In this document: positions 22,751 through 33,079 of the stretch, one piece after another
Layout of the letters: each line of letters begins with the position of its first letter
Numbering within the stretch: the stretch's first letter is position 1
Assembly (NCBI GenBank): GCA_037039685.1
Contig: JAWNGF010000005.1
Location: 2,170,001 to 2,234,000, forward strand
Direction: 5' to 3'
From: Ceratobasidium sp. AG-K
Lineage: Eukaryota > Basidiomycota > Agaricomycetes > Cantharellales > Ceratobasidiaceae
DNA length: 64,000 nucleotides
Notes under the pieces: model-generated
Told to the model about the DNA's origin: nothing
Databases searched by the model: none
Seen by the model: the letters and a program-made list of their open reading frames with translations, nothing else
Position numbers and translations under genes: made by a program

Positions 22751-25700
22751 TTACAGAGCGGAATCATAGCAGTCGACCCACGAAGGTCCGATGAGAGCTT
22801 TATCGAAGTCAACGCAAAGATATCCTTGCTGAGCGATCATATAAATGTTCCTTGGGTCTATCAAAAACGATGGCTGTAAATCTGGTGAAACCCAAACCAT
22901 GTGCTTGGACCCATCCCTCGCATCCACAGCCCACCCGTCCGCCTTCAGGCGAAGAGGAAACGAAGTACCGGAAGGCAAATCGGACGGCTACACACAAGTA
23001 TTGTAAGAAAAGTGTTCGAAGAAACTGACTGAGGAGAAACACGGGGTGAACTGACCTGTGACCGATCCAATCGGGCGTCCCACATGCGTATGGTGCGGTC
23101 GTCAGAGCCGGAGATGATCCGAGTACCGTCTGGCGAGAATGCAACTGAATAGACGAAGGAAGTGTGCCCTTCAAGAGAACCGAGCACCGTCTCTCCACTC
23201 TGTGCGTCCCACATGCGTATGGTACTGTCACTGGACCCAGAGACGATACGAGTGCCGTCGGGTGAGAATGAAACTGAATGGATCAAGCTGGTGTGCCCTT
23301 CAAAAGGACGGTGTACCATCCGTCCACTCTGTGCATCCCACATGCGTATGGTGTTGTCGCCCGAGCCAGAGATGATGCGGGTGCCGTCGGGAGAGAATGC
23401 AACCGAAGTGACCGAGCTGTCGTGCCCTCTGATAGGACCGAGCACCGTTTGTCCACTCTGTGCACCCCACATCCGTATGGTATTATCCCAGGATCCAGAG
23501 ATGATACGAGTGCCGTCGGGCGAGATTGCAACTGATAAGACCGTGCTGTTATGCTCTTCGAGAGGGCCAAGTACCATCTGTCCGCTGTGCGCATCCCACA
23601 TCCGTACGGTATTGTCACTGGAACCAGAGATGACGTGATTACCGTCGGGAGAGAATACAACCGAAAGGACATAGCTGTATTGCCCTTTGAGCGGACCTAA
23701 CCTCGTTACTGTCTGCCCACTCTTTGCGTCCCACGTACGTATAGTCTTGTCCCAGGAGCCGGAGGCAATGCGAGTGCCGTCGGGCGAGAATGCAACCGAG
23801 CAAACCCGGGCGGAGTGACCTTTGAATGGATCAAGCACCATCTGCCCGCTCTGCGCTTCCCACATGCGTATGGTACTGTCTTCAGAGCCAGAGATGAGGC
23901 GAGTACCATCGGGCGAGAATGCAACGGAAAGGATGATGTTGGAGTGCCCCCCGAGAGGAATGAGTACCGTCTGTTCGCTCTGCGTCTCCCACATGCGTAT
24001 GGTCTGGTCGTAGGAGCCAGAGATAATATGAGTGCCGTCGGGTGAGAATGCAACCGATGTAACCCATCTGGTGTGCCCTTCAAGAGGGCCGAGAACCATC
24101 TGTCCACTCTGTGCATCCCACATACGTATAGTATTGTCGTAGGAAGCGGAGATGATGCGAGTGCCGTCGGGCGAGAATGCAACCGATGTGACCATCTCGG
24201 TGTGCCCTTCGAGGGGACCGAACACCGTCCGTCCACTCTGTGCATCCCACATCCTTAAGGTGTAGTCGTCGGAGCCAGAGACGATGTGAGTGCCGTCGGG
24301 AGAGAATGAAACCGATGTGACTGAGTTGGTGTGCCCTTCGAGTGGGCCGAGCACCGTCTGTCCGCTCTGCGCATCCCAGATCCGTATGGTCTCGTCGCCA
24401 GAGCCAGAGACGATGCGAGTGCCGTCGGGCGAGAAGGCGACCGAAAATACATAGCTAGTGTGCCCTTTGAGCGGACCGAGCACCTTTTCTCCGCTCTGAG
24501 AGTCCCACACGCATATAGTTTTGTCATACGAACCCGAGACTATGCGCGTATTGTCTAGAGAGAATCCAACCGATCCAACTGTATGCGTAACTTTGTGCCC
24601 TTGCAGTGGCCCTTTTATCTTCTTTCCGCTTTGGACCTCCCAGATACAGATTTCGCCATGCCTAGAACCGGAGACGATGCATGTCCCATCCGATGAGAAT
24701 CCGAAAGACATGATTATATGCGACGTTTGATTCAGTGGACCGAGTGTTTGACGTCCCTTCAGTGTGTGCCAGAGGTATATTTGTCCTTGCGAGATAAATG
24801 CAACCAGCGAGGCTCTAGGGGAATACGCAAGGGAAGTTATCTCCCTGTCTACTGTCCACGTAGCCAATAGCGCGTGTACTCGTCCCCCCATCGCTGTTCC
24901 ATGTAGTTCTATCATTCCCTTCATGCGCTTTGCGTAGCACTGAGCTATCGGACTTGAGTTGGGCCAGAAAGGCAGCATCGACACATAGATGTGGGGGGTA
25001 CTCTGGGACACAGTGTGAAACGCAAATTTGGTTACGAATCGCCATGCATCGTGCACCATTCGCTTCAGATGATCCGGACACAGTTGGACCTATACCTTTG
25101 TGAGCTACTGTTAGCATTATGGGGTAATCACTTACTCGACACCATTCCTCTGCTTGTTGTATCATCTCCACTCCCGTGTGCATATTCTTTGTCAGGTTCA
25201 TGACCTCCATCCATAGCAATAGTCGTGCCGACAGGAAGTCTTCTACTCGCTCTATGATCTCAGTCGACCCCCTGGCATGTTCGAGGTGAGTTGTCCAGTA
25301 TCGGCATGCGTAGGACATCTGTATCGAGATCGCCTTCTCTATCCTATCGCTTAGGTTGGGTACCTGCGCGTCCAGTACATCTGAGGTTTCTAAGTTGCAT
25401 ATGTTGAACTGTGGGGTAGTGCTTTTGATACAGTCAAGGCAATATTTGGTTAGGGCGTGATCCTGCGCGGCCTTGTCACACCAATAGCTCTTCGACCGAG
25501 CAGGTTCAAACATATATTCGGGAAAAGACGCGTGCAGCGTCGCGACCAGTCCGCTCGATTCCGCAACGTGTAGTACGGGCCACAGAGGCGCGATGGCCGC
25601 ATGTATACGCTCATCGTCGTGTAGACCTAGTAGTCCAGACAGCGCACTGGCGGTGAGAGGCTCGTGAGCACATAGAACCGTATGCAGCACTTGCTTCGTA

Positions 25701-26098
25701 TCAGCCTTCCCGTCAGCATCCAGCTCGTCGTCTAAAGCCGCCGCCAGAACTAAGCTATACAACTCGTCAATCACTTCGTATGGGTTATTCCCACTCGAAT
25801 CCGACGTATCTAGAACGTCCCTGAGTCGCTTGCGAGGGTTCTTGCTGAAGTTGGAATAACCAATATATCGCACTACAGTCACTGCATAGATGAACAGGGT
25901 TCCCGCGCGCTCCATGAGCCCCGTGATGTCAGCCTCTGACGGTTCCATCGGCGCCAGGGCTTCTCGAAGATACGTCTCGATGTCAGCTTGAACTGTGCCT
26001 TTGTCCAACTCAGAAGCCGCCGGGATATTATCCTCAGACTGGAAACGAGAATAGTCGGCACGGGGTTGGGAAAGACTGTCTCGGATTTGTGCGGGCAT
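22751..26098 (-). CDS. NLR-B: WD40 protein derived from an NLR by loss of the NTPase core
   Basis: The first in-frame ATG is at 26096-26098. The N-terminus (NPSVTS.PN.PAQ and DNIPAAS) matches that of NLR-CD, but at PAAS the frame jumps directly into ELDKGTVQADIETYL, which in NLR-A follows the NACHT sensor. So Walker A, Walker B and the sensor are missing (about 300 residues) with the frame kept. The helical region, the 43 nt intron after EEWCR, and an exon with fourteen WD40 repeats are intact. A last exon from about 22980 gives the common tail MVWVSPDLQPSFLIDP to WVDCYDSAL. The ancestral start codon position reads ATA and is followed by a +1 shift relative to NLR-CD, so the first 40-odd residues are lost or altered. 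It may be a decaying gene or a propeller-only derivative; expression data would decide. Confidence 0.65.
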
Positions 26099-26748
26099 AT
26101 TTGGTCGGGAGGTAACCGAGGGGTTGGCGTTCGCAGTACAGGCAGGGACACAGGCACTCGGGCAATACACACTCTGGTCTCTCAGGCGCCTGAACCCCTT
26201 TCGAAAAGTATATTGTGGGAGTGGCTGAAGGGAGGTGGTGGTAGGTGGTAGGGTTCGAAGGGAATATCATTGATGTAACTATTTAGGTTTAGCGCCCCAG
26301 ATCTCGGCCCACGAAGCCAGCACGATGCAGCCCGGGGAATACCATGGATAAGTATGCAAAGTAGCAGATCAGGAAAGCGCATATACTCTGTGGTACACAC
26401 TCTCGTCTCGCCGAGGTTTATATAGAGAGAGTCCAGTGTTGGCTAACCCAGCTCGGCTTCCTCTATTTCTCATACGGATAAAATTTGATCTACTAATTGC
26501 CAATCGGACAATTGCAAACTCGGGGGCGCAGTCTCATCTCCCATCCAGAACCTCGAAGTCCGAGGATGGTTTGTTCCGCGGTTGCTCTTGAGTCAGCACT
26601 TATGCCTCGCACTCTATGCAACCTAACATTTACAACCACAGACAGCGGTAGGTGCTTTCTCACCAAACCAAGGGCATCCGTCGACTTCGGCTTGTATCCG
26701 CTTTTGTGTACACCCATCAAACAGGGTGCCCGGGATGCGTCTGGTCAC
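26099..26748. other. upstream region of NLR-B, homologous to that of NLR-CD
   Basis: 26215-26520 and 47455-47745 share long stretches in the same order (a GCTGAAGGGAGG start, GCGCCC.CGA or GCGCCCCAGA, TCGCCGAGGTTT, ATTGCAAACT). The two genes therefore kept the same promoter region after duplication. Remaining sequence to 26748 shows no supported gene. Confidence 0.55.
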
Positions 26749-28840
26749 AGTTGACGGGAGCAGTTCTGTTCGTTCGAATTCACGGACCTGTCGAGATATC
26801 GATGTTCCTGCGCTTAGTTCATTACCTAAGCGCCCGTTATGGCTCACGGTATTCCTTATTGTATGTACCAATACCATGACAACTCATCTAAGGTCCAGAT
26901 GCTCACACTACCCCGATTGGCGGCAAGTGAAGGACAGTTGAAGGCCTGGGCTAAAACCTGCCGGGACTGACAAGTGTGCCGTGCCTGCTTTCTCCACATG
27001 GATCCACCACGATTCGCCATGGCAGATCAGACTCGTCAACCACGTAAACCAAAAAGACTAGTTGTATTCATCACTGGTACGCTCCTCGAGTGCCAACCCA
27101 CCTTCGTACTGTACCTAACTTTGGTTATGCTCGCTTAATCCAACCTCCAGATATCGTCGGACAGTTCAGTTAGTGTCTCTCAGTTTGCTATTCTGTCGGA
27201 TGCTGAGGTTATTTCAGACCCAAGGCTGTGCGTGGACAACAACGGGCCATTCAAACAAGTTGTTATCCCATTGGAACTCGATCCAATCGACCTTAAGTTA
27301 ATAAATATAAATTTATGCTACGTGCGAATGGTTGGTTGGTAGCTGATGAGGGTGAGCCCATCGTTTGCCTCATTTCGTGGGAGATAATTGATTGACCCTC
27401 AAGGTGAAGCTGTTGAGCATTGGTGATTGATCAATCAGCCCAAAAACTGGAGGGCCCTTGTCGCGGTATATTGGTCTATTGTCAATAGCCACCTCCCAGG
27501 GGATGAGGTTATGTGGGACTTGTCATTGTCACTTCAATATGTAAAGCTAATGCTCGAACCTGATAGTATAATTGTGGACTGCAGTCAGGAAGAAGAAATA
27601 TCTTGTATGGCGAGTTTATTAGTGAAATGCTTGGTACGTTGCTCTATTCAGCAACAACACTTGTCTGACTAACTTTAATATACTACGGCAGTAACGCCCC
27701 GTGAGGTTCATCGTAAAATTGTATGGGGAACTTCACTTCGCTTGTTCAGCTTGAAGCGACGACGTCTTGTTCATCCACTACCAATTCATGTCAAGTGAGT
27801 CTATAATCTTGCCCACTGCGAATGTTACTAATGCGGTTCAAGTGGTGTTGCCGTCAACTGTCGTTGAGTAAAATCCTATTTCTCATACTCCATCACATAC
27901 GGCCAAAAATCGCTGGCCTCAAGATATTGGGTACATAACCAAGTTACCAAGCTGCATGACTATATTTTTTGCGGTAGGAAATGACTCCCGGAAATCGAGT
28001 CATGTGAAATAACTGTCTGCTGGTCCTGATGGTAGCCTGCCGCACACTGTCACACACGTCGTGTGTTCGAAAGACGGAAAACGCCCCTCAAAATGCCTAA
28101 CCACACGGACATTTACTAGACACGTTTCATCTCAAGCAGTGAGTCTGTTCTTCACTCACACCAAGGCCGCATGTTGATCAATTCCCCTATTGAGAATTAT
28201 TTCTTTGATACGTCTTTTGAGGGCTATCAGCGTACTATTGTAAGCTTTGATTGATTATTTTGCGCCTTTGCGGGCATCTTCGGCTCAGTACTACTATTGA
28301 TGCATTTATTTGGCTCGCCATGATGCACCTGGTAGGCTACCAACAATGATACACTGTAGAATGGAATACCTCCGTGCCGGTGTGGACCCGTGCATATAAG
28401 GGCAATTGAATTCGCAATTGTTAGGGAGAAACGTTGTGCCACCCGCATCTAAAGAGGAAGCGCCAGGAATGCGTTGGTATCAAGTCAACCATTATAGTTA
28501 TGGTCACCTCAATTATCTCAGGTGGCCGCAGTTATTGTGTTGAGGTATCCTACGTATTTGGCGCCCTGTTCTTGAAGTTGAAAAACTATGCGATTCTGAA
28601 AAATTTTTGACCCAGCTTTGAATCCCGCACACTTCTGAGCATGGGCTGATATCGGGCAGTAAAAATATGATCGTATGGTTATTCACCTCTACAAAGTGAG
28701 GCATATGCCCCGGCCAGAGACTCATATGAACTTTTCGTCAACAATCGTTCCACTAAGCATCTTGCATCACACTTTGAGAGGAGAGAGACTCAGAGGTTAG
28801 CTTATGCATCAATATACTCACTTTTGGGGACCCTGTGTTT
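26749..28840 (+). repeat. segmental duplication, copy 1 (partner 51671-53440)
   Basis: From about 26749 (GTTGACGGGAGCAG, also at 51671) to about 28800 this stretch follows the same order of landmarks as 51.67-53.44 kb: the segment around GTATTCCTTATTGTATG, a CGCCATGGCA start region, the exons of an unidentified gene, and a conserved GAAAGAC.GAAA block near 28068/52977. Identity by eye is roughly 75-85 percent in the best parts, with many small indels. The break from this block into SCOT-like sequence at 28841 removes about 1.3 kb relative to the partner. Confidence 0.65.
27019..27790 (+). pseudogene. copy 1 of an unidentified multi-exon gene
   Basis: Exon pieces recognisable by comparison with 51914-52710: ATG 27019 with QPRKPKRLVVFIT, then IVGQF, then RLCVDNNGP and VIPLELDPIDL, then NQPKNWRALVAVYWSIVNSH, then MASLLVKCL, then TPREVHRKIVWGTSLRLF. 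Splice motifs flank the pieces. In this copy the frame is broken after LINI (a one-base shift compared with the partner, giving an early TAG). I do not recognise the family. Confidence 0.45.
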
Positions 28841-29446
28841 CCGATAGACCAGCCGACTATGCCTTTGTCCTGGTTCACAAGCAGATGCGTATGGAAACTG
28901 GCAATTCCGCTGCACAACCCAGAACTTTTCCTCGGTCATGGCTCGTGCCGCCAAGTTGATCATTGTCCAAGGTGAGACGATTAGCTTATTACCGAGCTTC
29001 GATTTTGATAAATAATTATCCTAAAGCCGAGGAGATCGTCCCCATTGGTGCAATTGACCCACAGCATGTCCATGTCCCAGGCGTATACGTAGACCGGGTT
29101 GTTCCTGCGACGGCGCCAAAGGAGATCGAGTTTAGGGCTACCACGCTGGACAAGAACGCTGCTGTTGGTACGTGTTTTGCGTGTTGATGAGTGGTCAAAT
29201 GCAAACGACGGTTATTGGTAGATCTCGAGGCGGCTTTGGGCGAAAAGGGTGAGGCTTGTGAACACTGCAAGAGAATCATGAGGCGTGCAGCCAAGGAATT
29301 GAATGACGGTTACTATGCGAATCTTGGTGAGTTGACATCGCACCACTTGGGTACCGCGAAATGAAAGCTATACGTGACGATTAAGGATCGGATTCTGCCT
29401 GTCCTCAATTCCAAATGCTCGAAGGCAGGATCACGTGCAGCTAGAT
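28841..29446 (+). pseudogene. SCOT pseudogene fragment (middle exons only)
   Basis: Homologous to 54790-55410 of the SCOT gene: [64 protein letters not shown] and RRAAKELNDGYYANL, with introns at the same places. A one-base deletion after VHK breaks the frame, and both the 5' part and the 3' part of the gene are missing. The right end runs into a LINE insertion flanked by an imperfect 14 bp duplication (29433-29446 and 29899-29912), and a few bases of similarity to SCOT continue beyond it. Confidence 0.75.
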
Positions 29447-29898
29447 TTTTTGAATACATCTTTAACGAGCTACATGAACACAAGGTCAAACCGCTCAGGG
29501 AAAAAGAACAACCACAGATCTGAAAAGAAAATAGGAAGGAAACACAGTCCACACAAAGGTAACTCAGGCACAGTCAGAAGAGAAAACCCACGAGGGGTAG
29601 TGAGAAACTCAGCAAAGGGAAATAGAACAAATCCTTAAGAATACTCAGACGCTGATGAGTCCTTGACAAAGCTGGCCAGAGCCATAAGACCGGAATGAGT
29701 ACCAAACAACCTGGCAACGTCGGGGGGGGGGGGGTTGGAGACTGCACGCAAATGTCTCCTGGCCTCGTCGTGCAACGGGCAATCCAGTAGGATGTGCCTT
29801 ATGGTCTGAACATCAGCCTCTCCGCAGGCGCGTGAGGGGTCTTTAGTCAGAACGAAACGTGGGAAATATTCGCCGGCGCTGTAGTGTCCTAACATCTG
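29447..29898 (-). mobile_element. 5'-truncated Tad-like LINE fragment in the SCOT pseudogene
   Basis: Minus-strand frame 29635-29895 encodes the C-terminal end of a non-LTR retrotransposon polyprotein: GHYSAGEYFPRF, CGEADVQTIRHILLDCP, HDEARRHL, then RLFGTHSGLMALASFVKD. A CCHC-like cysteine/histidine pattern (C..A....H...C) is visible. About 150 nt of 3' UTR follow, ending in a short A run at 29447-29451 (minus sense). Its last 40 bases are nearly the same as the 3' end of the LINE at 47.8 kb. The fragment contains a 13-base G run (about 29722-29734). Confidence 0.75.
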
Positions 29899-29925
29899 AC
29901 GTGCGGCTAGATATGGAAGGCTTGG

Positions 29926-31428
29926 TCTCCAGGTAGCTCGGACTCAAGATATTCGATGGACCTCGGGAGGATATCAAGAACGGTTATTAGGTATAGCGCC
30001 AAGACGCGTCGAAAAACAGGCAGGAGGGTCACGTGTAGGAGAACTTCCATGTGTGCGCTCAAATTGGTTTGTGGCGAGCCTCAACCACCATATGGATCAG
30101 TTCCAGACAGTCCCCATAGCCTTGCTCTACACTGGAAACTCTGACTCTTCACTCTTGCACTGCGCTCTTTGCAACGCTTACGCACCTTCGCTCTGGCAGT
30201 CCGACCTTGTTATTTTGGTACAGCACCTGGTGGAGGAAACACTCGGGTAGATAAGCAGTACTGTAGGTCGTGCTCACCTGCACACAAACAGGGAGTTGCG
30301 TTTCCGGCACTGTTTAGCACACGCTCGGGCTGTTGGACATAGTTCATTCCTGCCTAGCCACCCATCCTACTCGACACTTTACCCTTCTCTACAAGCCAGT
30401 GAGACTGTTTGACTGAACTGATACCCAACGGCTCACCCCACCTCCCGCGCTCACCCCAAATCGACTAATAACGGAAAATCTACCCTCTGCTCCACTCCAG
30501 AATTCCTCTGCTACCGACCCCACCAGCGCCAGCCTGGACCCAGTCGCGAATCCGCGCAAGCGTCGAGGTGTAAAGAGGCCTGGCAGCAAGGCGGTACATG
30601 CTTGGTCGCCTTTTGTTAAGTCATATTGGTGCTCGTCTACCGTATTCTGCTAAATCTATATGGGTATAGTCCCGCATCTCTCCCTTGTGTGGGCGGCCAC
30701 TGCTGGGGTGCAGGGTGCCGTCCAAATCACATCCATGTGTAGTTCCAATAGCAATCAAATCCGTTTGAATTCACGAACATCTCACACCTGTTTGCTTTCG
30801 GCGTTCGCGTCGATACATGCAGCCACACTTGCTTGCTCTCAAAGTCCTCTGCACGACGGGCGCCATAATTTCATCCTCTCACACGCGCCGCGCACCTGAC
30901 AGGCTGCCCGCTAGACGTGCAAACTACCCTATTATTTACGAGTGCGACGTAACAGCCACGCCCTTTTGTTTATGCAACCCCGGTTGTAGCTTGCTGGACG
31001 GAAATGACATGACCGCCCTCGAAATATGACTTTTCCATGCACAATGGTAAAAAGGGAATATCTGTAAGCCACGGAGCCACGCAATCACATGTTGATGGTT
31101 CTTCGTACCAGCCCAATTTTACGATTCAGCCCGTGTCGAAAAAAAACACTGTGCAGCCAGACGGGGGGGGGGGGGGAATGGGAGCGTGACCAGCTAATGG
31201 GTGAATACATAGATTGGCCTTTATTAAAAGTATGGCAGGGGAAGGGATTTCGCCGTTGTGAGTAACCAGCAAATATTTGCCGGTTATCACATTAATGTGA
31301 TAACCCGGAAACAGGAAAACTAGAGTACATGGAAAACACAATCTAGCCACACATATGACGAATAGCAGAAACATCGTTTAGCTCAGACTCAGTGATATAA
31401 CATGTAAGAAAATTCAAAGCCAAAATCT
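29926..31428. other. intergenic stretch with a repeated segment and a 14-base G run
   Basis: 29926-30110 resembles 21369-21560 upstream of NLR-A. Near 30480-30600 one frame reads TSASLDPVANPRKRRGVKR, like an AT-hook style tail, but no other exon supports it. A run of 14 G lies at about 31163-31176. An imperfect palindrome around TTATCACATTAATGTGATAA lies at about 31285-31304. No gene is called. Confidence 0.45.
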
Positions 31429-32799
31429 TTAGATAGCGGGATCGTAGCAATCAACCCACGCGGGGCCAGTGAGAGCGCCGTCAAAATCGAGGCGAAGATA
31501 ACCTTGTCGGGCGATCATATAAATGTTCCTTGGGTCTATCAGGAGCGATGACCGGAGATCCGCTGGAACCCAGACCAGGGGTTTAAATTCACCATTCGCA
31601 TCCCCGACCCACCTGTCTTCATTCATAGTCAGAGGAAAAGGAGTCCCGGAGGGCAAGCCAGATGACTACATGCGGCTTTTGTACCAAGAGTATCAGAAAA
31701 AGAAATCTCACTGGGATAAAGCGGGGAATAAGCTGACCTGCGATTGATCGAATTGTGCGTCCCACATGCGTATGGTGCTGTCGCCGGAACCGGAGATGAT
31801 GCGAGTGCCATCGGGAGAGAATGCAACCGATTGGACCGTGTCGGTCTGCCCTTTGAGTGGGCCAAGCACCGTCTGTCCGCTCTGTGCATCCCACATCCGT
31901 ATGGTGCAGTTGTTGGAACCAGAGATGATGTGAGTGCCGTCGGGCGAGAATGCAACCGAGTTGACCCAGTTGGTGTGCCATTCGAGTGGACCAAGCACCG
32001 TCTGTCCGCTCTGTGCATCCCACATCCGTATGGTGTTGTCGCCGGAACCAGAGATGATGCGAGTGCCGTCGGGCGAGAATGCAACCGATGTGACCCAGTT
32101 GGTGTGCCCTTCGAGTGGACCAAGCACTGTCTGTCCGCTCTGTGCATCCCACATCCGTATGGTCCTGTCGTTAGAGCCAGAGATGATGCGAGTGCCGTCG
32201 GGCGAGAATGCAACCGAGTTGACCCAGTCGGTGTGCCCTTTGAGTGGACCAAGTACTTTCTTTCCGCTCTGGGCATCCCACATCCGTATGGTCCTGTCGT
32301 TAGAGCCAGAGATGATGCGAGTGCCGTCGGGCGAGAATGCAACCGAGTTGACCCAGTCGGTGTGCCCTTTGAGTGGACCAAGTACTTTCTTTCCGCTCTG
32401 GGCATCCCACACGCATATGGTTTTGTCCTCGGAGCCCGAGACTATACGAGCGTTGTCTGAAGAGAACGCAACGGAGCTAAGTACGCCTTTGTGCCCTTTT
32501 AGTGGCCCTGTCAACTTCTTTCCACTCTGCACGTCCCATATGCGAATTGTTCCATTACTGGAGCCGGAGACAATGCGCGCCCCATCAGGGGAGTATCCGA
32601 TAGATGTGACTCTATGCGACGTTCCATTGAGTGGACCAAGTGCATGATGCCCCTTTAGCGAGTCCCAAAGGTATATTTGGCCGTCTAAGATAAATGCAAT
32701 GAGTGGGGCTCTGGGTGACCAGGCAACGGAAGTTACAGCCCCGCTTATAGACCATGTAGCTAGGAGAGCGTGTAACCGTCTATTCATTGCTGTTCCCTG
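31429..32799 (-). pseudogene. NLR-CD, 3' part: eight WD40 repeats and C-terminal tail
   Basis: The WD40 exon reads without a stop from LQGTAMNRRLHALLATW to an intron after WDAQFDQSQ, and a last exon (31429-31650) gives the common tail LVWVPADLRSSLLIDP to WVDCYDPAI. Eight 43-residue WD repeats are present, against 14 in NLR-A and NLR-B. Two neighbouring repeats are identical over at least 129 bp (period 129, about 32143-32410). The exon is cut at 32799 by the copia element; the missing upstream codons continue at 37707 on the other side of it. The WD exon alone looks undamaged, but the gene is broken upstream. Confidence 0.85.
32795..32799. repeat. target site duplication of the copia element (left)
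   Basis: CCCTG immediately before the LTR start. The same CCCTG follows the right LTR at 37707-37711. Removing the element and one copy restores the NLR reading frame (KGLIGLQGTAM) at this point. Confidence 0.95.
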
Positions 32800-33067
32800 T
32801 GTTGAATATACAGTCTTATACGTAGATATATGCGCATCACGTGATTGCGTTCCACATGGTCTCGAGCTTCGGAGAAAGTTTTCCTCAGTTCTCTACTCTC
32901 AAGTAGCACGAGCTGAGGTATAGTTTAGATGTTTCTTTTCATTTTCTATTACTTATATTACCTGTAGATACACGATTATCTAGGTATATATATACAAGTT
33001 CTCTACTCTCAAGTAGCACGAGCTGAGATACACGATTATCTAGCCCGGCACTGCGCATATTGCAACA
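32800..33067 (+). repeat. copia 5' LTR
   Basis: It ends TTGCAACA. Inside it a 30-odd bp segment with GTTCTCTACTCTCAAGTAGC and GATACACGATTATCTAG occurs twice, so the LTR has an internal duplication. Its four differences from the right LTR are all at CpG sites. Confidence 0.95.
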
Positions 33068-33079
33068 GGTTATGAGCCC
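33068..33079 (+). other. copia primer-binding site, complementary to the initiator tRNA anticodon arm
   Basis: GGTTATGAGCCC directly follows the LTR. Its reverse complement GGGCTCATAACC is the anticodon stem-loop of eukaryotic initiator tRNA-Met with its CAT anticodon. Drosophila copia is known to prime from a 5' half of that tRNA at a very similar site. The Gag start codon (33072) lies inside the PBS. Confidence 0.7.

Noticed and set aside
22945..25059. A regular array of similar units that might suggest CRISPR or satellite DNA
   Set aside because: The unit length is 129 bp with codon periodicity and encodes WD40 blades; there are no spacers between identical short repeats.
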